A DNA stretch of 64,000 nt from CAYTLW01 sp964438735 (GTDB lineage: Bacteria; Myxococcota_A; UBA9042), in NCBI GenBank assembly GCA_964438735.1, contig CAYTLW010000006.1:55261-119260 (forward strand), given 5' to 3'. The first letter of the stretch is position 1; each line of letters starts with the position of its first letter. Below are positions 50,539 to 59,848 of this stretch, piece by piece. The translations under genes were made by a program, and so were the position numbers. The notes below the pieces were generated by a model. That model worked only from the letters and a program-made list of their open reading frames with translations. It was not told the DNA's origin and searched no databases.

Positions 50539-52644
50539 CTACCGGCTCAAGAATCCAACCTGGCGGCCGCGCGCGTCATCACGGCGTCGCAGCTCTTCGT
50601 CCAGCGAGCGCAATAGCGTCGGACCATCCAGCGACCGGCCGAGCAGGTCGGCCCGCCGCCGGACCGTGTTGAAGTCTCCCAGCACGATGCCGACCAGGCC
50701 GTCTACCTTGCCGCGCAACGCGCGATGGGCACGGGTGCGCACGCTGTGGCCCGCCTCCTCCACGGTCCGATTGAAGAGCGTCCAGCGCGCGCTGTCGCTC
50801 AGGACGTCAAATCGCACATGGCAGTCGAAGCGCCGAGCGCTCGCCCTATCGAGCGTGGCGTCCAGGTTGGTGGCACAGATCAGTACGCCGTGGAAGGTCT
50901 CCATCTGGACCAGCAGCTCGTTGACCTGGCTCACCTGCCACGCCCGGTCGGCGTGGCGTCGATCGCGCAGGAAGGAGTCGGCCTCGTCCAGCAGCAGGAC
51001 GGCGCCCTGTCGGCTGGCCATATCGAACGCCTGCGCGATCTTCATCTCGGTCTCGCCGACGTATTTATCCAGCAGGTCCGAGGCGCGCTTGTGCAGCACA
51101 GGTCGTCCCAGGCGCTCGCCGACATGGTGGGCGAAGGCGGTCTTGCCCGTACCCGGCGGGCCATACAGGCACAGCCGACCCTGTCCGCTGCGGCACAATC
51201 CCTGCACCAGCTCCACTGGATCCATGTCCGCGTTGATCAGCTGGATGTCGAACCGGCCCGTGTCGTGGGGATAGCTGCGCGTCTGTGGCCCGTGGCGGAC
51301 GCTCAGGTTGTTGTTGAGCACTTCCATGAGCGGCTCATCGACGGGGCTCTTGCGACGGCCATGGGCCACCCTGGCAACGCGCGCGGCGCGCTCGATGTCC
51401 GCCGGCGTGATGCGGTCGTCTGCCGCGATGGTGTCGATGGTCCGCTGTGTGACGTTCAGATCCTCGAGCAGCTCCAGGGCGATCCGCTCGCGGGTGGGAC
51501 GGGCCAGCTCGTCCAGGTGGATCGCAAAGTCGAAGCGCCGCAGCAGCGCCGGATCCATGGAGTCGGTGTCGTTGGTGATCCAGATGGTCGGCACGCGATT
51601 GTCTTCGAGAAGTCGGTTGAGCCAGGCCTTGGAGCCACGCCGCGGCGGGCGTGGAAAGAGCGCCGAACCCGACCAGCCGAACACGTCCTCCACCTCGTCG
51701 AAGATGATCACCGCGTCTCGTCGACCACCCAACAGCCGCTGCGCCAGGCGGTAGCTGTGCAGCCGGTCATCGCGGTCGGCTTCGTCTCCATCGCCATCCG
51801 AGTCGCGGACCGCGAACGCCTCTGCCTCGGCGAATTCGCCCAATACGCGGGCCAGCTCGGTCTTGCCGGTGCCCGGCTCACCGTGCAGCAGGAGGTTGAC
51901 CCCTTCGAGCCGCCGCTTGACCCCGGTGCGCAGGTAGCGGGCGGCCACGTCCAGCGAACGCCCGAGATGTTCGAAGTCCTGCAGCCAGAGACTCGACCGC
52001 TCGCCCACGTCGATGAAGCGTGACAGGACGTCGTGTTCTGAAGCCGGTCGGGACCGGATCGCTTCGCACACCGCGCCGGTCAGCGCCGGCAGCTCGCAGG
52101 CGTCGCTGTCGAACTGCCAGTCCGGGTCCATGGCGCCTGTGGCGTAGAGCGCGCTGTTCGGGCGAAGGGCGGCGAGCAGGCGCTCGGTCGGGATGCCCAT
52201 CACGGTGGCGAGGAGGTCGGCGAGGGTGTCGCCTTCGGAGGCGAACGCCTCGTGCAGGTCGGCCATGACCGTGGACAGTCCGCCGTCCAGCTTGTGGTAG
52301 TACGCAAAGCCCATGATCTGACGTTCCAGGGGGTCCAAGCCCAGGGCGCGACCGACCACGTCGATGCCGGCGCCGCGGGGGCCGAAGCCAGGCTCCTGGC
52401 CCTGCAAGGCCTCGGCGCGTGCCGCCACTTGCTGTTGCAGCCAGCGGCGGCTGGGGCCGCGTGTGCCCTTGTAGCGGAGGCCAGCGGCGCGCAGTACATA
52501 AGGATTGCAGTCGCTGCCCACGTACGCCTGCCAATGATCTCGATGCAGCAGGGCAGCGATGGTCCAGCGGGCCACACATTCAGCGTGCGTATTGCGCAGA
52601 CGAATGCGGCGTCGGGGGTCGAAAGGGAACATGTGCCTGACCAT
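50539..52644 (-). CDS. Tandem AAA+ ATPase
   Basis: A 701-residue cytoplasmic protein: an N-terminal alpha-helical domain (about 1-225), AAA+ module 1 (Walker A GEPGTGKT about 250, Walker B IIFDEVEDVF about 313, arginine pair LLRRFDF) and AAA+ module 2 (Walker A GPPGTGKT about 493, Walker B LLLDEADSFL about 548, SARRFD). Both modules look catalytically complete. The closest general type is the Cdc48/FtsH-like remodelling ATPase with two stacked rings. ATG 52644 has AGGAG upstream; a longer start at 52725 is possible. It is downstream of the DksA-like gene (99 bases) on the same strand. The substrate is unknown; a link to the nearby eCIS-core protein is speculative. Confidence 0.85.
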   Translation of the reverse strand: MVRHMFPFDPRRRIRLRNTHAECVARWTIAALLHRDHWQAYVGSDCNPYVLRAAGLRYKGTRGPSRRWLQQQVAARAEALQGQEPGFGPRGAGIDVVGRALGLDPLERQIMGFAYYHKLDGGLSTVMADLHEAFASEGDTLADLLATVMGIPTERLLAALRPNSALYATGAMDPDWQFDSDACELPALTGAVCEAIRSRPASEHDVLSRFIDVGERSSLWLQDFEHLGRSLDVAARYLRTGVKRRLEGVNLLLHGEPGTGKTELARVLGEFAEAEAFAVRDSDGDGDEADRDDRLHSYRLAQRLLGGRRDAVIIFDEVEDVFGWSGSALFPRPPRRGSKAWLNRLLEDNRVPTIWITNDTDSMDPALLRRFDFAIHLDELARPTRERIALELLEDLNVTQRTIDTIAADDRITPADIERAARVARVAHGRRKSPVDEPLMEVLNNNLSVRHGPQTRSYPHDTGRFDIQLINADMDPVELVQGLCRSGQGRLCLYGPPGTGKTAFAHHVGERLGRPVLHKRASDLLDKYVGETEMKIAQAFDMASRQGAVLLLDEADSFLRDRRHADRAWQVSQVNELLVQMETFHGVLICATNLDATLDRASARRFDCHVRFDVLSDSARWTLFNRTVEEAGHSVRTRAHRALRGKVDGLVGIVLGDFNTVRRRADLLGRSLDGPTLLRSLDEELRRRDDARGRQVGFLSR

Positions 52645-52743
52645 GACGGGCTCCTGCGAACAATGGGAGCCTGCGCTTGCCAGGCGACAGTTGCTGTCGC
52701 GTTCCATCGCCCGCAGTGGAGACAAGTGAGGTCGCCCACCGGC

Positions 52744-53109
52744 TCAGCGTCGTCGCTCGCCCAAACGAACACACGCCATGCAGCGTGAACTTTCGGGCCG
52801 CGCTTTCAGCCGCGCGTAGCCGATGCCCTCGCCGCAGTCCACGCACCAGCCATACTCGTCGGCATCGAACTCACGCAGGGCCACACGCACCTGCTCCAAA
52901 CGCAAGCCGGCGCGACGTTGCTGGGCCACCGCCATCTGCTGCAACTGGATGGCGTCGATGCGCGACACCCGGCCCACCGCCGCCTGGTCCAACTCCACGG
53001 GCGCTGAGGCCTCGTGGGTCGAGCGCACATTCTCCGCCAGCTGCACGGCCAGCGCTTCCAGGTCGGCCCGCAGCTCCGCTACCTGGCCTTCGGTCAGCTC
53101 TTCGCTCAT
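52744..53109 (-). CDS. DksA/TraR-type C4 zinc-finger protein
   Basis: A 121-residue protein with an N-terminal coiled coil (about 5-75) and a C-terminal four-Cys zinc finger CVDCG...CMAC carrying the IGYARLKARP signature. DksA-family proteins insert the coiled coil into the RNA polymerase secondary channel and act with ppGpp. The coiled-coil tip lacks an obvious DxxDxA motif, so it may be a divergent paralog and not the housekeeping DksA. Its ATG overlaps the stop of the upstream P-domain gene by 4 bases (53106-53109), an unusual coupling of a secreted-protein gene to a transcription factor gene. Confidence 0.88.
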   Translation of the reverse strand: MSEELTEGQVAELRADLEALAVQLAENVRSTHEASAPVELDQAAVGRVSRIDAIQLQQMAVAQQRRAGLRLEQVRVALREFDADEYGWCVDCGEGIGYARLKARPESSRCMACVRLGERRR

Positions 53110-55193
53110 CGGACCAGGATGAACCAGTCGCCGGTGCGGCGCTGGCCGTTGGCCCACTTCGACATGCCGCCGCCGCCGGACCACTTGTAAGGCGAGGTGC
53201 CGCAGACCGAGCCCTTGTAGTCGACCCAGCCCCAGTTCACCTGCTCATATTGCGGCTTGGTGATGGGCCCGCCCAGGTAGAAATCATCCGGTCCGTTGGA
53301 GCCCCAGCGTTTCTTGCCGGTGACGTCGTACCAGTTCGACGTGTCGCCGATGTTGTACGCGCCGTTGGCGTTCATATACGCCTTGAACTTGGTCGCCGTG
53401 CCCGCCGGCATCAGGATGTCCACGGTGGCGCCCTTGAGGCTGGTGCGGTTGTTCTCGTTGGAGAAACAGACCGCCCGCATGCCACCGCTGAATGGCATCT
53501 TGCGGAAGAGGTAGTACTTGTTCTTCAAGGCCGGGTTGACCGTGGCGATGTTGCTATCCCAGGTGTCCGAGCCGTGCCGATCGAAGCTATCGCGATTGAG
53601 CCTGCGGGCGCTGAGCACCATGGTCCAGCCGCCGCCATGCATGGTCATGTCGCACCAGACCTTGAACTTGCTCTGCGGGCCGGCCACGCCGTCGGGATCG
53701 ACCCAATAGGCGCCGTCGCCCTTGCTGGAGCCGGCGTCCAGGATGGCCTTGCAGGACTTCGCCGGGTTGCCCTCGCTGCCATCGGGCATGTCCGTGAAGA
53801 TGGAGAAGAACTTCTTGCCGTTGCAGATCTGAAGGGCCTTGAGCTTGGTGTCGAAGTAGACATAGCCGGTCAGGTCGGGGCCGCAGGTCACGGGCACCTT
53901 GTCGGCGGTCTTGAGCTTGAAGCCGCCAGCAGCGTCCAGCAACCCCGTCGCCTGCACCACCTTGTTGGATACCGTGCCGATCTGCACCGACCAGGCCTCC
54001 AGCTTGCCGTCATTGCCGCCGCCCTTGGACTTGCTGTCGATGACCTTGAGCCGCCACTTGCCTTTGGCGTTCTTGCCTGCCCAGGCGGCCAGGTCGCCGC
54101 TCACGAGCTTGGTCGGTGACGGGTAGGACGTCTTGAGCACGCCCCCTTTGCCGCCGCCGTCGTGCAGCACGTGTTTGCCGTTGGTGGGATCGAACAGGGT
54201 GACCTGCAGGCCCGAGATGTCGCTGTTGGTCAGGTGCAGGTTGACCTGGAAGGTCTTGGCCAGGCCGATGTCAGGGAAGTCGATCTCGTCGAAAATGCCG
54301 ATGGGGTTGTTGTCCGGGATGGCCTTGCCACTGGCGCCCTTGGCCACGTCGGCGAACTCGTTGGTCAACAACCCGTTGGAGACGTCATCCAGGCCGTCGG
54401 GCGGCAACTTGGCCGAAACAGCCACCTTGACGCACTTCAAGGTGCCATCGGGAAGGATGCCCCGCACCACTTCGCCGGCCGCTTTGCACTCGCCGGCGGG
54501 GATCTTCAGTCCGCTGAGTTTGCTGCCGTCGCCGACGAAGCTGCTGGCGGTCACCAGGGCCGCGTTGATATCGCCCGCCTGCACCTTCTTGACCTTGAGC
54601 GCGTTGCCGCCCAGGTCCAGGTCCTTGTCGAACTTGAGCTCGTCCACGGAGACGCAACCGGTACAGGCCAGGTCGAGCGCCTGGACCGCCGGGCCGCCCT
54701 TGGTCTTGCTGCCGGCGTAGGTGAAGGAGAGCAGGTCCGCAGACAGGGAGCCCTTGGTCAGGGCTGCGGCCGGGATGCAGCCCGAGCAGGCGATGCCATC
54801 GGCCTGGGCGGCGTGCAGGGCGTACGGAACCGAGGTCAAGCGGCTGCGGGGGAACTCGGGATCATTGCCCAGCTGCAAGCCCAGCCAGGCCTCCTTCATC
54901 GTCGCCACGACCTTGGCGTCCAGCGCCTTGGTCAAGCCCAGCGTGTAGCTGAACCGGCCGCCGAGGGCGTACAGGTCCACTGGTCCTTCGCTCCAGGTGG
55001 CCTTGCCAGCCTTGGCGACCGGGTAGATGGCGAAGGTGGCCTTGTAAGCGCCGTCGGCCGCGATGGCTCCGCCAGTGGTGCGCAGCACGCCATGCACGGA
55101 GATCTGACCAGGAGCGGCGGCCAGCGCGGAGGCGCTCATGAACAGGCCGGCGGCGACCAACAAGACGGGCAGGGCGGTTCGACGATCGGGCAT
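53106..55193 (-). CDS. Secreted P-domain/fibrinogen-like modular protein 3
   Basis: A 695-residue paralog of the proteins encoded at 25310 and 27385. Signal peptide (about 1-26), beta-domain ending SRLTSVPYALHA, CSGCI and CTGCV segments around FTYAGSKTKGGP, DLDLGGNALKVK, GDGSKLSGL, a P-like jelly roll (PDNNPIGIFDEIDFPDIG onward), then a fibrinogen-type module start (KSCKAILDAG, CDMTMHGGGWTMVL). Its last ~170 residues differ from both paralogs. It is first in a minus-strand unit with the DksA-like and AAA+ genes. Presumably a surface or extracellular binding protein. Confidence 0.85.
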   Translation of the reverse strand: MPDRRTALPVLLVAAGLFMSASALAAAPGQISVHGVLRTTGGAIAADGAYKATFAIYPVAKAGKATWSEGPVDLYALGGRFSYTLGLTKALDAKVVATMKEAWLGLQLGNDPEFPRSRLTSVPYALHAAQADGIACSGCIPAAALTKGSLSADLLSFTYAGSKTKGGPAVQALDLACTGCVSVDELKFDKDLDLGGNALKVKKVQAGDINAALVTASSFVGDGSKLSGLKIPAGECKAAGEVVRGILPDGTLKCVKVAVSAKLPPDGLDDVSNGLLTNEFADVAKGASGKAIPDNNPIGIFDEIDFPDIGLAKTFQVNLHLTNSDISGLQVTLFDPTNGKHVLHDGGGKGGVLKTSYPSPTKLVSGDLAAWAGKNAKGKWRLKVIDSKSKGGGNDGKLEAWSVQIGTVSNKVVQATGLLDAAGGFKLKTADKVPVTCGPDLTGYVYFDTKLKALQICNGKKFFSIFTDMPDGSEGNPAKSCKAILDAGSSKGDGAYWVDPDGVAGPQSKFKVWCDMTMHGGGWTMVLSARRLNRDSFDRHGSDTWDSNIATVNPALKNKYYLFRKMPFSGGMRAVCFSNENNRTSLKGATVDILMPAGTATKFKAYMNANGAYNIGDTSNWYDVTGKKRWGSNGPDDFYLGGPITKPQYEQVNWGWVDYKGSVCGTSPYKWSGGGGMSKWANGQRRTGDWFILVR

Positions 55194-55418
55194 GACGGTC
55201 CTCGTCCGGGGCGCTGTCGACCGGTCCCGGCGCGCGATCGGCGCACATTCCGGACGACGGAGTCTTCACAGAGCAACCTATCATCGGCCTCTCGGCTCTG
55301 CCACCGATCGGAATCGCAGCGCTTTTGCCCCTGCCGTCGGGGTCCGCAGCCACCACCTTCGTGTGCGTGGTCGCGGGCCGCCCTCGCGCGCGCGGAGTCG
55401 CTGCGCTACCGTCCGAAC

Positions 55419-57383
55419 ATGAGCAACTACGATCACAAGCAAGCGCCCGAGCAGACAACCCCGGCAGCCGAAGGGCCCGCGCCCGCGCCCGCCGTCGGTG
55501 GCGCCCTGCAATTCCGCGAGAATGCTCGCCTGATGAACTACCCGGAGGGGGTGCAGTACCTCAAGCCGGAGGGAGGGGCGGACCAGTCGGTCAAGCCCGA
55601 TGTGCACGACACGGCGGCTGAGGGTGTGGCCGGATCGGGTAGCGAGCTGCCGCATGTACAGCAGATTCAACACAGCTTCGGTGGCCACGACGTATCCAAC
55701 GTGCAGGCGCATGTGGGCGGCGCCGCGGCGACCGCGAGCGAGGCCATGGGTGCCGACGCCTACGCCACTGGCAACGACGTCGCCTTCGCTGATACGCCCG
55801 ATCTGCACACCGCGGCCCACGAGGCGGCCCACGTGGTCCAGCAGCGCGCGGGAGTGCAGTTGAAGGGCGGTGTCGGCGAGGCCGGAGATGCCTACGAGCA
55901 GCAGGCCGACGCGGTGGCCGACAAGGTGGTGGCCGGCGAGTCGGCTGCGGATTTGCTCGGTGGTGGCGATGCGGACGAAGGCGGCGGCATGGCCGTGCAG
56001 GCCTATGCCGGCAACCTGGACGAGGCCCATAACGCCGCAGATGGCGGGGCCACGACCATCGATGTGCGCACCGAGCGCGACGCTCGCCATGGCGCGCAGG
56101 AATATGACGCCAACGAGAACCCGAAGCTGAAAGTCGAGTTCGAGGTGGAGCTGGCCCGCTTGCTGGTGATGCACAGCGAGTTCTTCATGCCCGTTGTCGA
56201 GGCGGTCAGTCGCGGCGTGGGTATGTACCTGGAGGCCAAAGCCGAGACCCTGCACGCCGGCGAGAGGGACGGCGTCAATAAGGTCTTCGAGCAGGCGTGC
56301 CAGCGCATGAACATGATGTATGGCGGCGACTTCCACGACGGCTCGGGCTTCGCCGACGCCAAGCCGGAGACGTTCTACGGTCGGCTGGGCGACATCGACA
56401 CCGGCGATCCGGCAGCGGTGAACAACTACTACAAGGACATGCGCGCGTTGATGCAGGAGGGCACGGGCACGGTCAGCAATCACATGATGCTGCACGCCTC
56501 GTTCACCGAATACGTCCTGAACGACCGCAAGAACGAGAACATCGACCACATGCCCTTGCTGCAGAAGGTCGCCGAGAAAGCGGCCGAGACCGAGGGCCTG
56601 GTGGAAGAGCAGAAGGCCGTCCTCAGCGGCGCGGGAGGCGAAGCGATGGCACCCGGGGGCCTGCGCGATGAACGCTATGACGGCAAGCCTGGGGGCGAAG
56701 GCTCCATTGGCGAGGGTCGAGGCGCTCGCGGTCGGCTCAAGGAGAAACACGTCGAGAACATCACCGAGGCACAGCCCGGACTGCGGGCCCACGATGATCT
56801 CGGCGGCGCCATGGAGGATACCAAGCGCGACCAGGCGGTCGGTATCGTCGACGACGCCACCGCCACCGAGAGTGAGAAGAAGGAGTTGACGCCCGAAGAG
56901 ATCGACGCCGGTTTGGGGCAGAAGGGCAGTCGCGGCGTCGAGATGTACATGCTGGACGAGTCGCAGAAGTTCATCCAGGAAGCGCGCATGGTCTACAACA
57001 TGCCGCTGGCGGCCGGCATCTCGGGTACCACCACGGACCTGCTCGAGGTGGCGATCATGTTCGGTGTATCAGGTTCGCAGCAGCGCTTCCTGTACGCGCT
57101 GGCTTGCCTTGGGCACCTGGGCAGCATCGGCGCGCACAGCTTCCACGAGATCATGACCTCGGCCAAGCAGGCCAACGTGGCGTATCACCCGGGCAACTAC
57201 CGCTCGATCCTGCCGGCCATCCCGGCGGGTCACCCGGCTGCTGCGTTGTTCGCGGACTCGCGCTTCGCCGGCGTGCCCGGAATCGGGGCGGACGCCGGAT
57301 TGCCGGGCAGTCGGCCGGCGCCGGCGGGCGACGCGGGTGGCGGCAGCGGCGGCACGGATGCACCGGGCGGCGGCGGCACCTGA
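55419..57383 (+). CDS. DUF4157 (eCIS-core) zincin-motif protein, possible injection-system cargo
   Basis: A 654-residue protein without a signal peptide. After a Pro/Ala-rich N-terminus comes the DUF4157/eCIS-core domain (about 75-150): HSFGGHDVSNVQAHVGG, GADAYATGNDVAFAD and the zinc motif HEAAHVVQQRAGV (HExxH, about 133). The domain marks proteins linked to extracellular contractile injection systems, where it may act as a loading or protease module. Residues ~220-600 are charged and helical with no recognised toxin fold; a hydrophobic stretch (AGISGTTTDLLEVAIMFG) precedes a Gly-rich tail. No sheath, tube or baseplate genes are in the window. It is divergent from the P-domain protein 3 gene. 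Confidence 0.82.
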   Translation: MSNYDHKQAPEQTTPAAEGPAPAPAVGGALQFRENARLMNYPEGVQYLKPEGGADQSVKPDVHDTAAEGVAGSGSELPHVQQIQHSFGGHDVSNVQAHVGGAAATASEAMGADAYATGNDVAFADTPDLHTAAHEAAHVVQQRAGVQLKGGVGEAGDAYEQQADAVADKVVAGESAADLLGGGDADEGGGMAVQAYAGNLDEAHNAADGGATTIDVRTERDARHGAQEYDANENPKLKVEFEVELARLLVMHSEFFMPVVEAVSRGVGMYLEAKAETLHAGERDGVNKVFEQACQRMNMMYGGDFHDGSGFADAKPETFYGRLGDIDTGDPAAVNNYYKDMRALMQEGTGTVSNHMMLHASFTEYVLNDRKNENIDHMPLLQKVAEKAAETEGLVEEQKAVLSGAGGEAMAPGGLRDERYDGKPGGEGSIGEGRGARGRLKEKHVENITEAQPGLRAHDDLGGAMEDTKRDQAVGIVDDATATESEKKELTPEEIDAGLGQKGSRGVEMYMLDESQKFIQEARMVYNMPLAAGISGTTTDLLEVAIMFGVSGSQQRFLYALACLGHLGSIGAHSFHEIMTSAKQANVAYHPGNYRSILPAIPAGHPAAALFADSRFAGVPGIGADAGLPGSRPAPAGDAGGGSGGTDAPGGGGT

Positions 57384-57432
57384 TTGCGGCCCGGCGCTCT
57401 ACGACCCAATCAATCCTGCTGCTGCGATTACC

Positions 57433-58626
57433 TCAACTCAGGCCCATCTTTGCGCGCGCCCGATCGGCCGCGCCTTCGCCGACGCTGCGGTCGAGGGTGC
57501 CGAGCTCTTTGCTCAGGTCTTCCTGCGCCAGGCTCGCCAGGGCGTGATCGACCTCCGCAGCCAGGCCGTCCAAGGGGTCGCCGAGTTGCTCGGCCGCAGC
57601 GGCGAGCAGCCAGAGGGCGTCCCGGCGTGCCGAGCTTCGGGCCAGGTCGGACTTCAGGTCATTGTCCATGACCTGGTCCCAGGGGCCGCGGTCGTAGGAC
57701 AGGCGACCCCAGCAGCGACGCAAGATGGGCAGCACCTCTGCCAGGTTGGCGCCGGCCATGGCGCCGCGGCGCAAGGCCAGCATGGCCTCGTAGCAGGGTC
57801 CGCCGCCACGGTGACGCTCCGACATGGCGGCCAGCAGCCGGGTCATCCAGGGCGGCGCGGCGGGATCAGCCATGCGATTGGCCAGGCAGGTGGCCACATG
57901 TTCGTCCAACAGCGGATCGCCAGGCGCCACCAGCACTTCGATCTGCTCGCGATTGCCACGCTGGATGATCACCTGCTCCACCCGGCGCCTGGCCCCTGGT
58001 GACGTCACCCGGCCGGTCTCCAGCCACGCTGCGGCCTGGGCCGCAGGCGCCGGATCTTCTGCGTCTGCGCTCAGCGCCAGCCGGCACCAAAGCACCAGAC
58101 ATCGGCGCCGATATCCGGCGGAGCGGTCGCCTTCCACGGCCTCCGACAGCGGCGCAGACGCGTCTGAGGGCAGGGCTGCGATGGACGCCAGCCCCTCGAC
58201 CAGATCCAGCATCTCCGCCGCGGCCGCTTCGTCCGCCGCACGCCGCCAGCCCTTGATCAAGGCGTTCATCAGCGGTGTCTGCTGACCACTGCCGGGCAGC
58301 GCCTGGGCCAGCGCCACCCAGGCATCTCGCCTGCGGTCCCGGGCCGACTCCGGCACGTCTTCGGACCAGGCCCACATCCGGTCCAGGAGGGGCGCGGCCG
58401 CACGCCCACGCAGGCCGCGTTGCAGTACCACCCGAGCCCAGGCGAAACGTACGCCGGAGTCGACGTGGCTGGCGCAGGACGCCAGCGTGGCCAGCTGATC
58501 CGGCGGCAGCGAGAGGCCGAACACGACGGTCTCCTCCACGTCCTCCAGGGCGCCGATCAGCGCGTTCGCATCACCGCCGCCCGATACGAGAGCCAGCGCC
58601 GTATTTCGCTGATCCATCGCAGTCAT
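57433..58626 (-). CDS. Helical-repeat (HEAT/armadillo-like) protein of unknown function
   Basis: A 397-residue Ala/Leu-rich protein made of repeating helix pairs, for example LASCASHVDSGVRFAWARVV, LEVAPGD-type breaks and LPILRRCWGRLSYD. There is no signal peptide, membrane segment or catalytic motif. This composition suggests a solenoid scaffold. It converges with the DUF4157 gene (49-base gap) and is followed by no other gene on its strand until the AAA+/DksA group. I do not recognise a named family. Confidence 0.7.
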   Translation of the reverse strand: MTAMDQRNTALALVSGGGDANALIGALEDVEETVVFGLSLPPDQLATLASCASHVDSGVRFAWARVVLQRGLRGRAAAPLLDRMWAWSEDVPESARDRRRDAWVALAQALPGSGQQTPLMNALIKGWRRAADEAAAAEMLDLVEGLASIAALPSDASAPLSEAVEGDRSAGYRRRCLVLWCRLALSADAEDPAPAAQAAAWLETGRVTSPGARRRVEQVIIQRGNREQIEVLVAPGDPLLDEHVATCLANRMADPAAPPWMTRLLAAMSERHRGGGPCYEAMLALRRGAMAGANLAEVLPILRRCWGRLSYDRGPWDQVMDNDLKSDLARSSARRDALWLLAAAAEQLGDPLDGLAAEVDHALASLAQEDLSKELGTLDRSVGEGAADRARAKMGLS

Positions 58627-58693
58627 GCTCTTCCCTCCTCAACCTGCATCGAGGCCACGCCGTCCCCGGCTCGCCTCCATCAAGGGGCCTCCA

Positions 58694-59737
58694 TCAGGGA
58701 CCGCTCCAGGGCACGGCCACCAGCTCGTGCGCAAAGTCGAATCGCTCCCCATTGGCCGATACGTCGATCACCCGCACGCGAACCTCGTCGTCCCAGGTCG
58801 CGTCCGTGCAGAACATGGTGAAGCCCGCGTCCTTGGGCTCGTCGATCATCTCGAAGTGGTAGTGCCCGGATAGCTGCGCGTAGATCAGGTCCCCTTTGGG
58901 GCCTACCAGCGCGGTGATCTTGTCCATCTCTTCGCTGTCGAAGCCGCCGGGACTCAGGTGCATGGGGATGTGCGAATACATCACCACAGACTCATGCTTG
59001 CGCTCGCCCAGGTTGTTGATCTCGTTCTCGAAGAAGGACCAGGTGCCGCCTGGCACGTCGTGCAGGTGGCCCTGCTCGCTGCGGATGAAGTGCTTGACCC
59101 GGGCGTTGAAGTCCAGGCCGATGAAACGCATGCCCCGGTGGCTGAAGGCCAGGTTCTGCAACCACAACTGGCTGCCATCGGTGGCGGTGACGGGCAGGGG
59201 CGCGCGGACCACATCGTCCAGCTCCTTGGCCACCGCATCGTATCGTGAGCCGAAGACCTTGTCGTAATCCTGCTCGCTGCCGCCGGCGATCTCGTTGTCG
59301 CCGATGATCGGCACCCAGGGCACCTTCAGCTGGTCCAGGTCCTCGCGCGCGATCGTCATGCCCTTGCCCCAGGCGATGTCGCCCAGGACCAGCACCAGCT
59401 CGATGTTCCGTTCCTTGGCGTGGTCGTTGATCCACGCCACCGCGGCCACCAGCCGGTCGTGATTCTTGGTCTTGCCGGTCACGTGGGGGTCGGCGATGAC
59501 CGCGAAGGCGTACACCTTCTCCAGCGGCCCGGCATCTACAGCGATGACCACATCCGCCGGCGCATCCGAGCTCTCGGCGTCCGCGGCGCTGCCATCGGTG
59601 GCGCCATCCGCTTCATCGGTGACGGTGTCCTGTGAGCTCTTCTCGTCGTCGTTGCCGCAACCTGTCCAGGCCAACGCAAGCGCGCAGAGCAGGATCGACG
59701 CCACCAGGCTCGGGTCGCGATCCCTGCTCAGATTCAT
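58694..59737 (-). CDS. Calcineurin-like metallophosphoesterase lipoprotein
   Basis: A 347-residue lipoprotein (lipobox LALAWTGC, Cys 27) with an acidic Asp/Ala linker (about 28-70) and a metallophosphoesterase domain: ADPHVTG (DxH), LVLGDIAWG (GD), GDNEIAG (in place of GNH-D/E), YSHIPMH (His) and GHYHF (GHxH). The GDNE variant is common in purple-acid-phosphatase-like branches. It should hydrolyse phosphoesters in the periplasm or on the surface. GGGGTGGGG before the ATG supports the start. Same strand as the TonB receptor gene upstream (111-base gap). Confidence 0.88.
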   Translation of the reverse strand: MNLSRDRDPSLVASILLCALALAWTGCGNDDEKSSQDTVTDEADGATDGSAADAESSDAPADVVIAVDAGPLEKVYAFAVIADPHVTGKTKNHDRLVAAVAWINDHAKERNIELVLVLGDIAWGKGMTIAREDLDQLKVPWVPIIGDNEIAGGSEQDYDKVFGSRYDAVAKELDDVVRAPLPVTATDGSQLWLQNLAFSHRGMRFIGLDFNARVKHFIRSEQGHLHDVPGGTWSFFENEINNLGERKHESVVMYSHIPMHLSPGGFDSEEMDKITALVGPKGDLIYAQLSGHYHFEMIDEPKDAGFTMFCTDATWDDEVRVRVIDVSANGERFDFAHELVAVPWSGP

Positions 59738-59848
59738 GCCCCACCCCTGCGGGCGTCGCCCGCCGGCTGGCTGATGCCACCCCCCGATCGTGCCACCGAC
59801 GGATCGTCGGCGAAAGGGGGGCAGGACAATCAAGTCAGAACAATGGCG

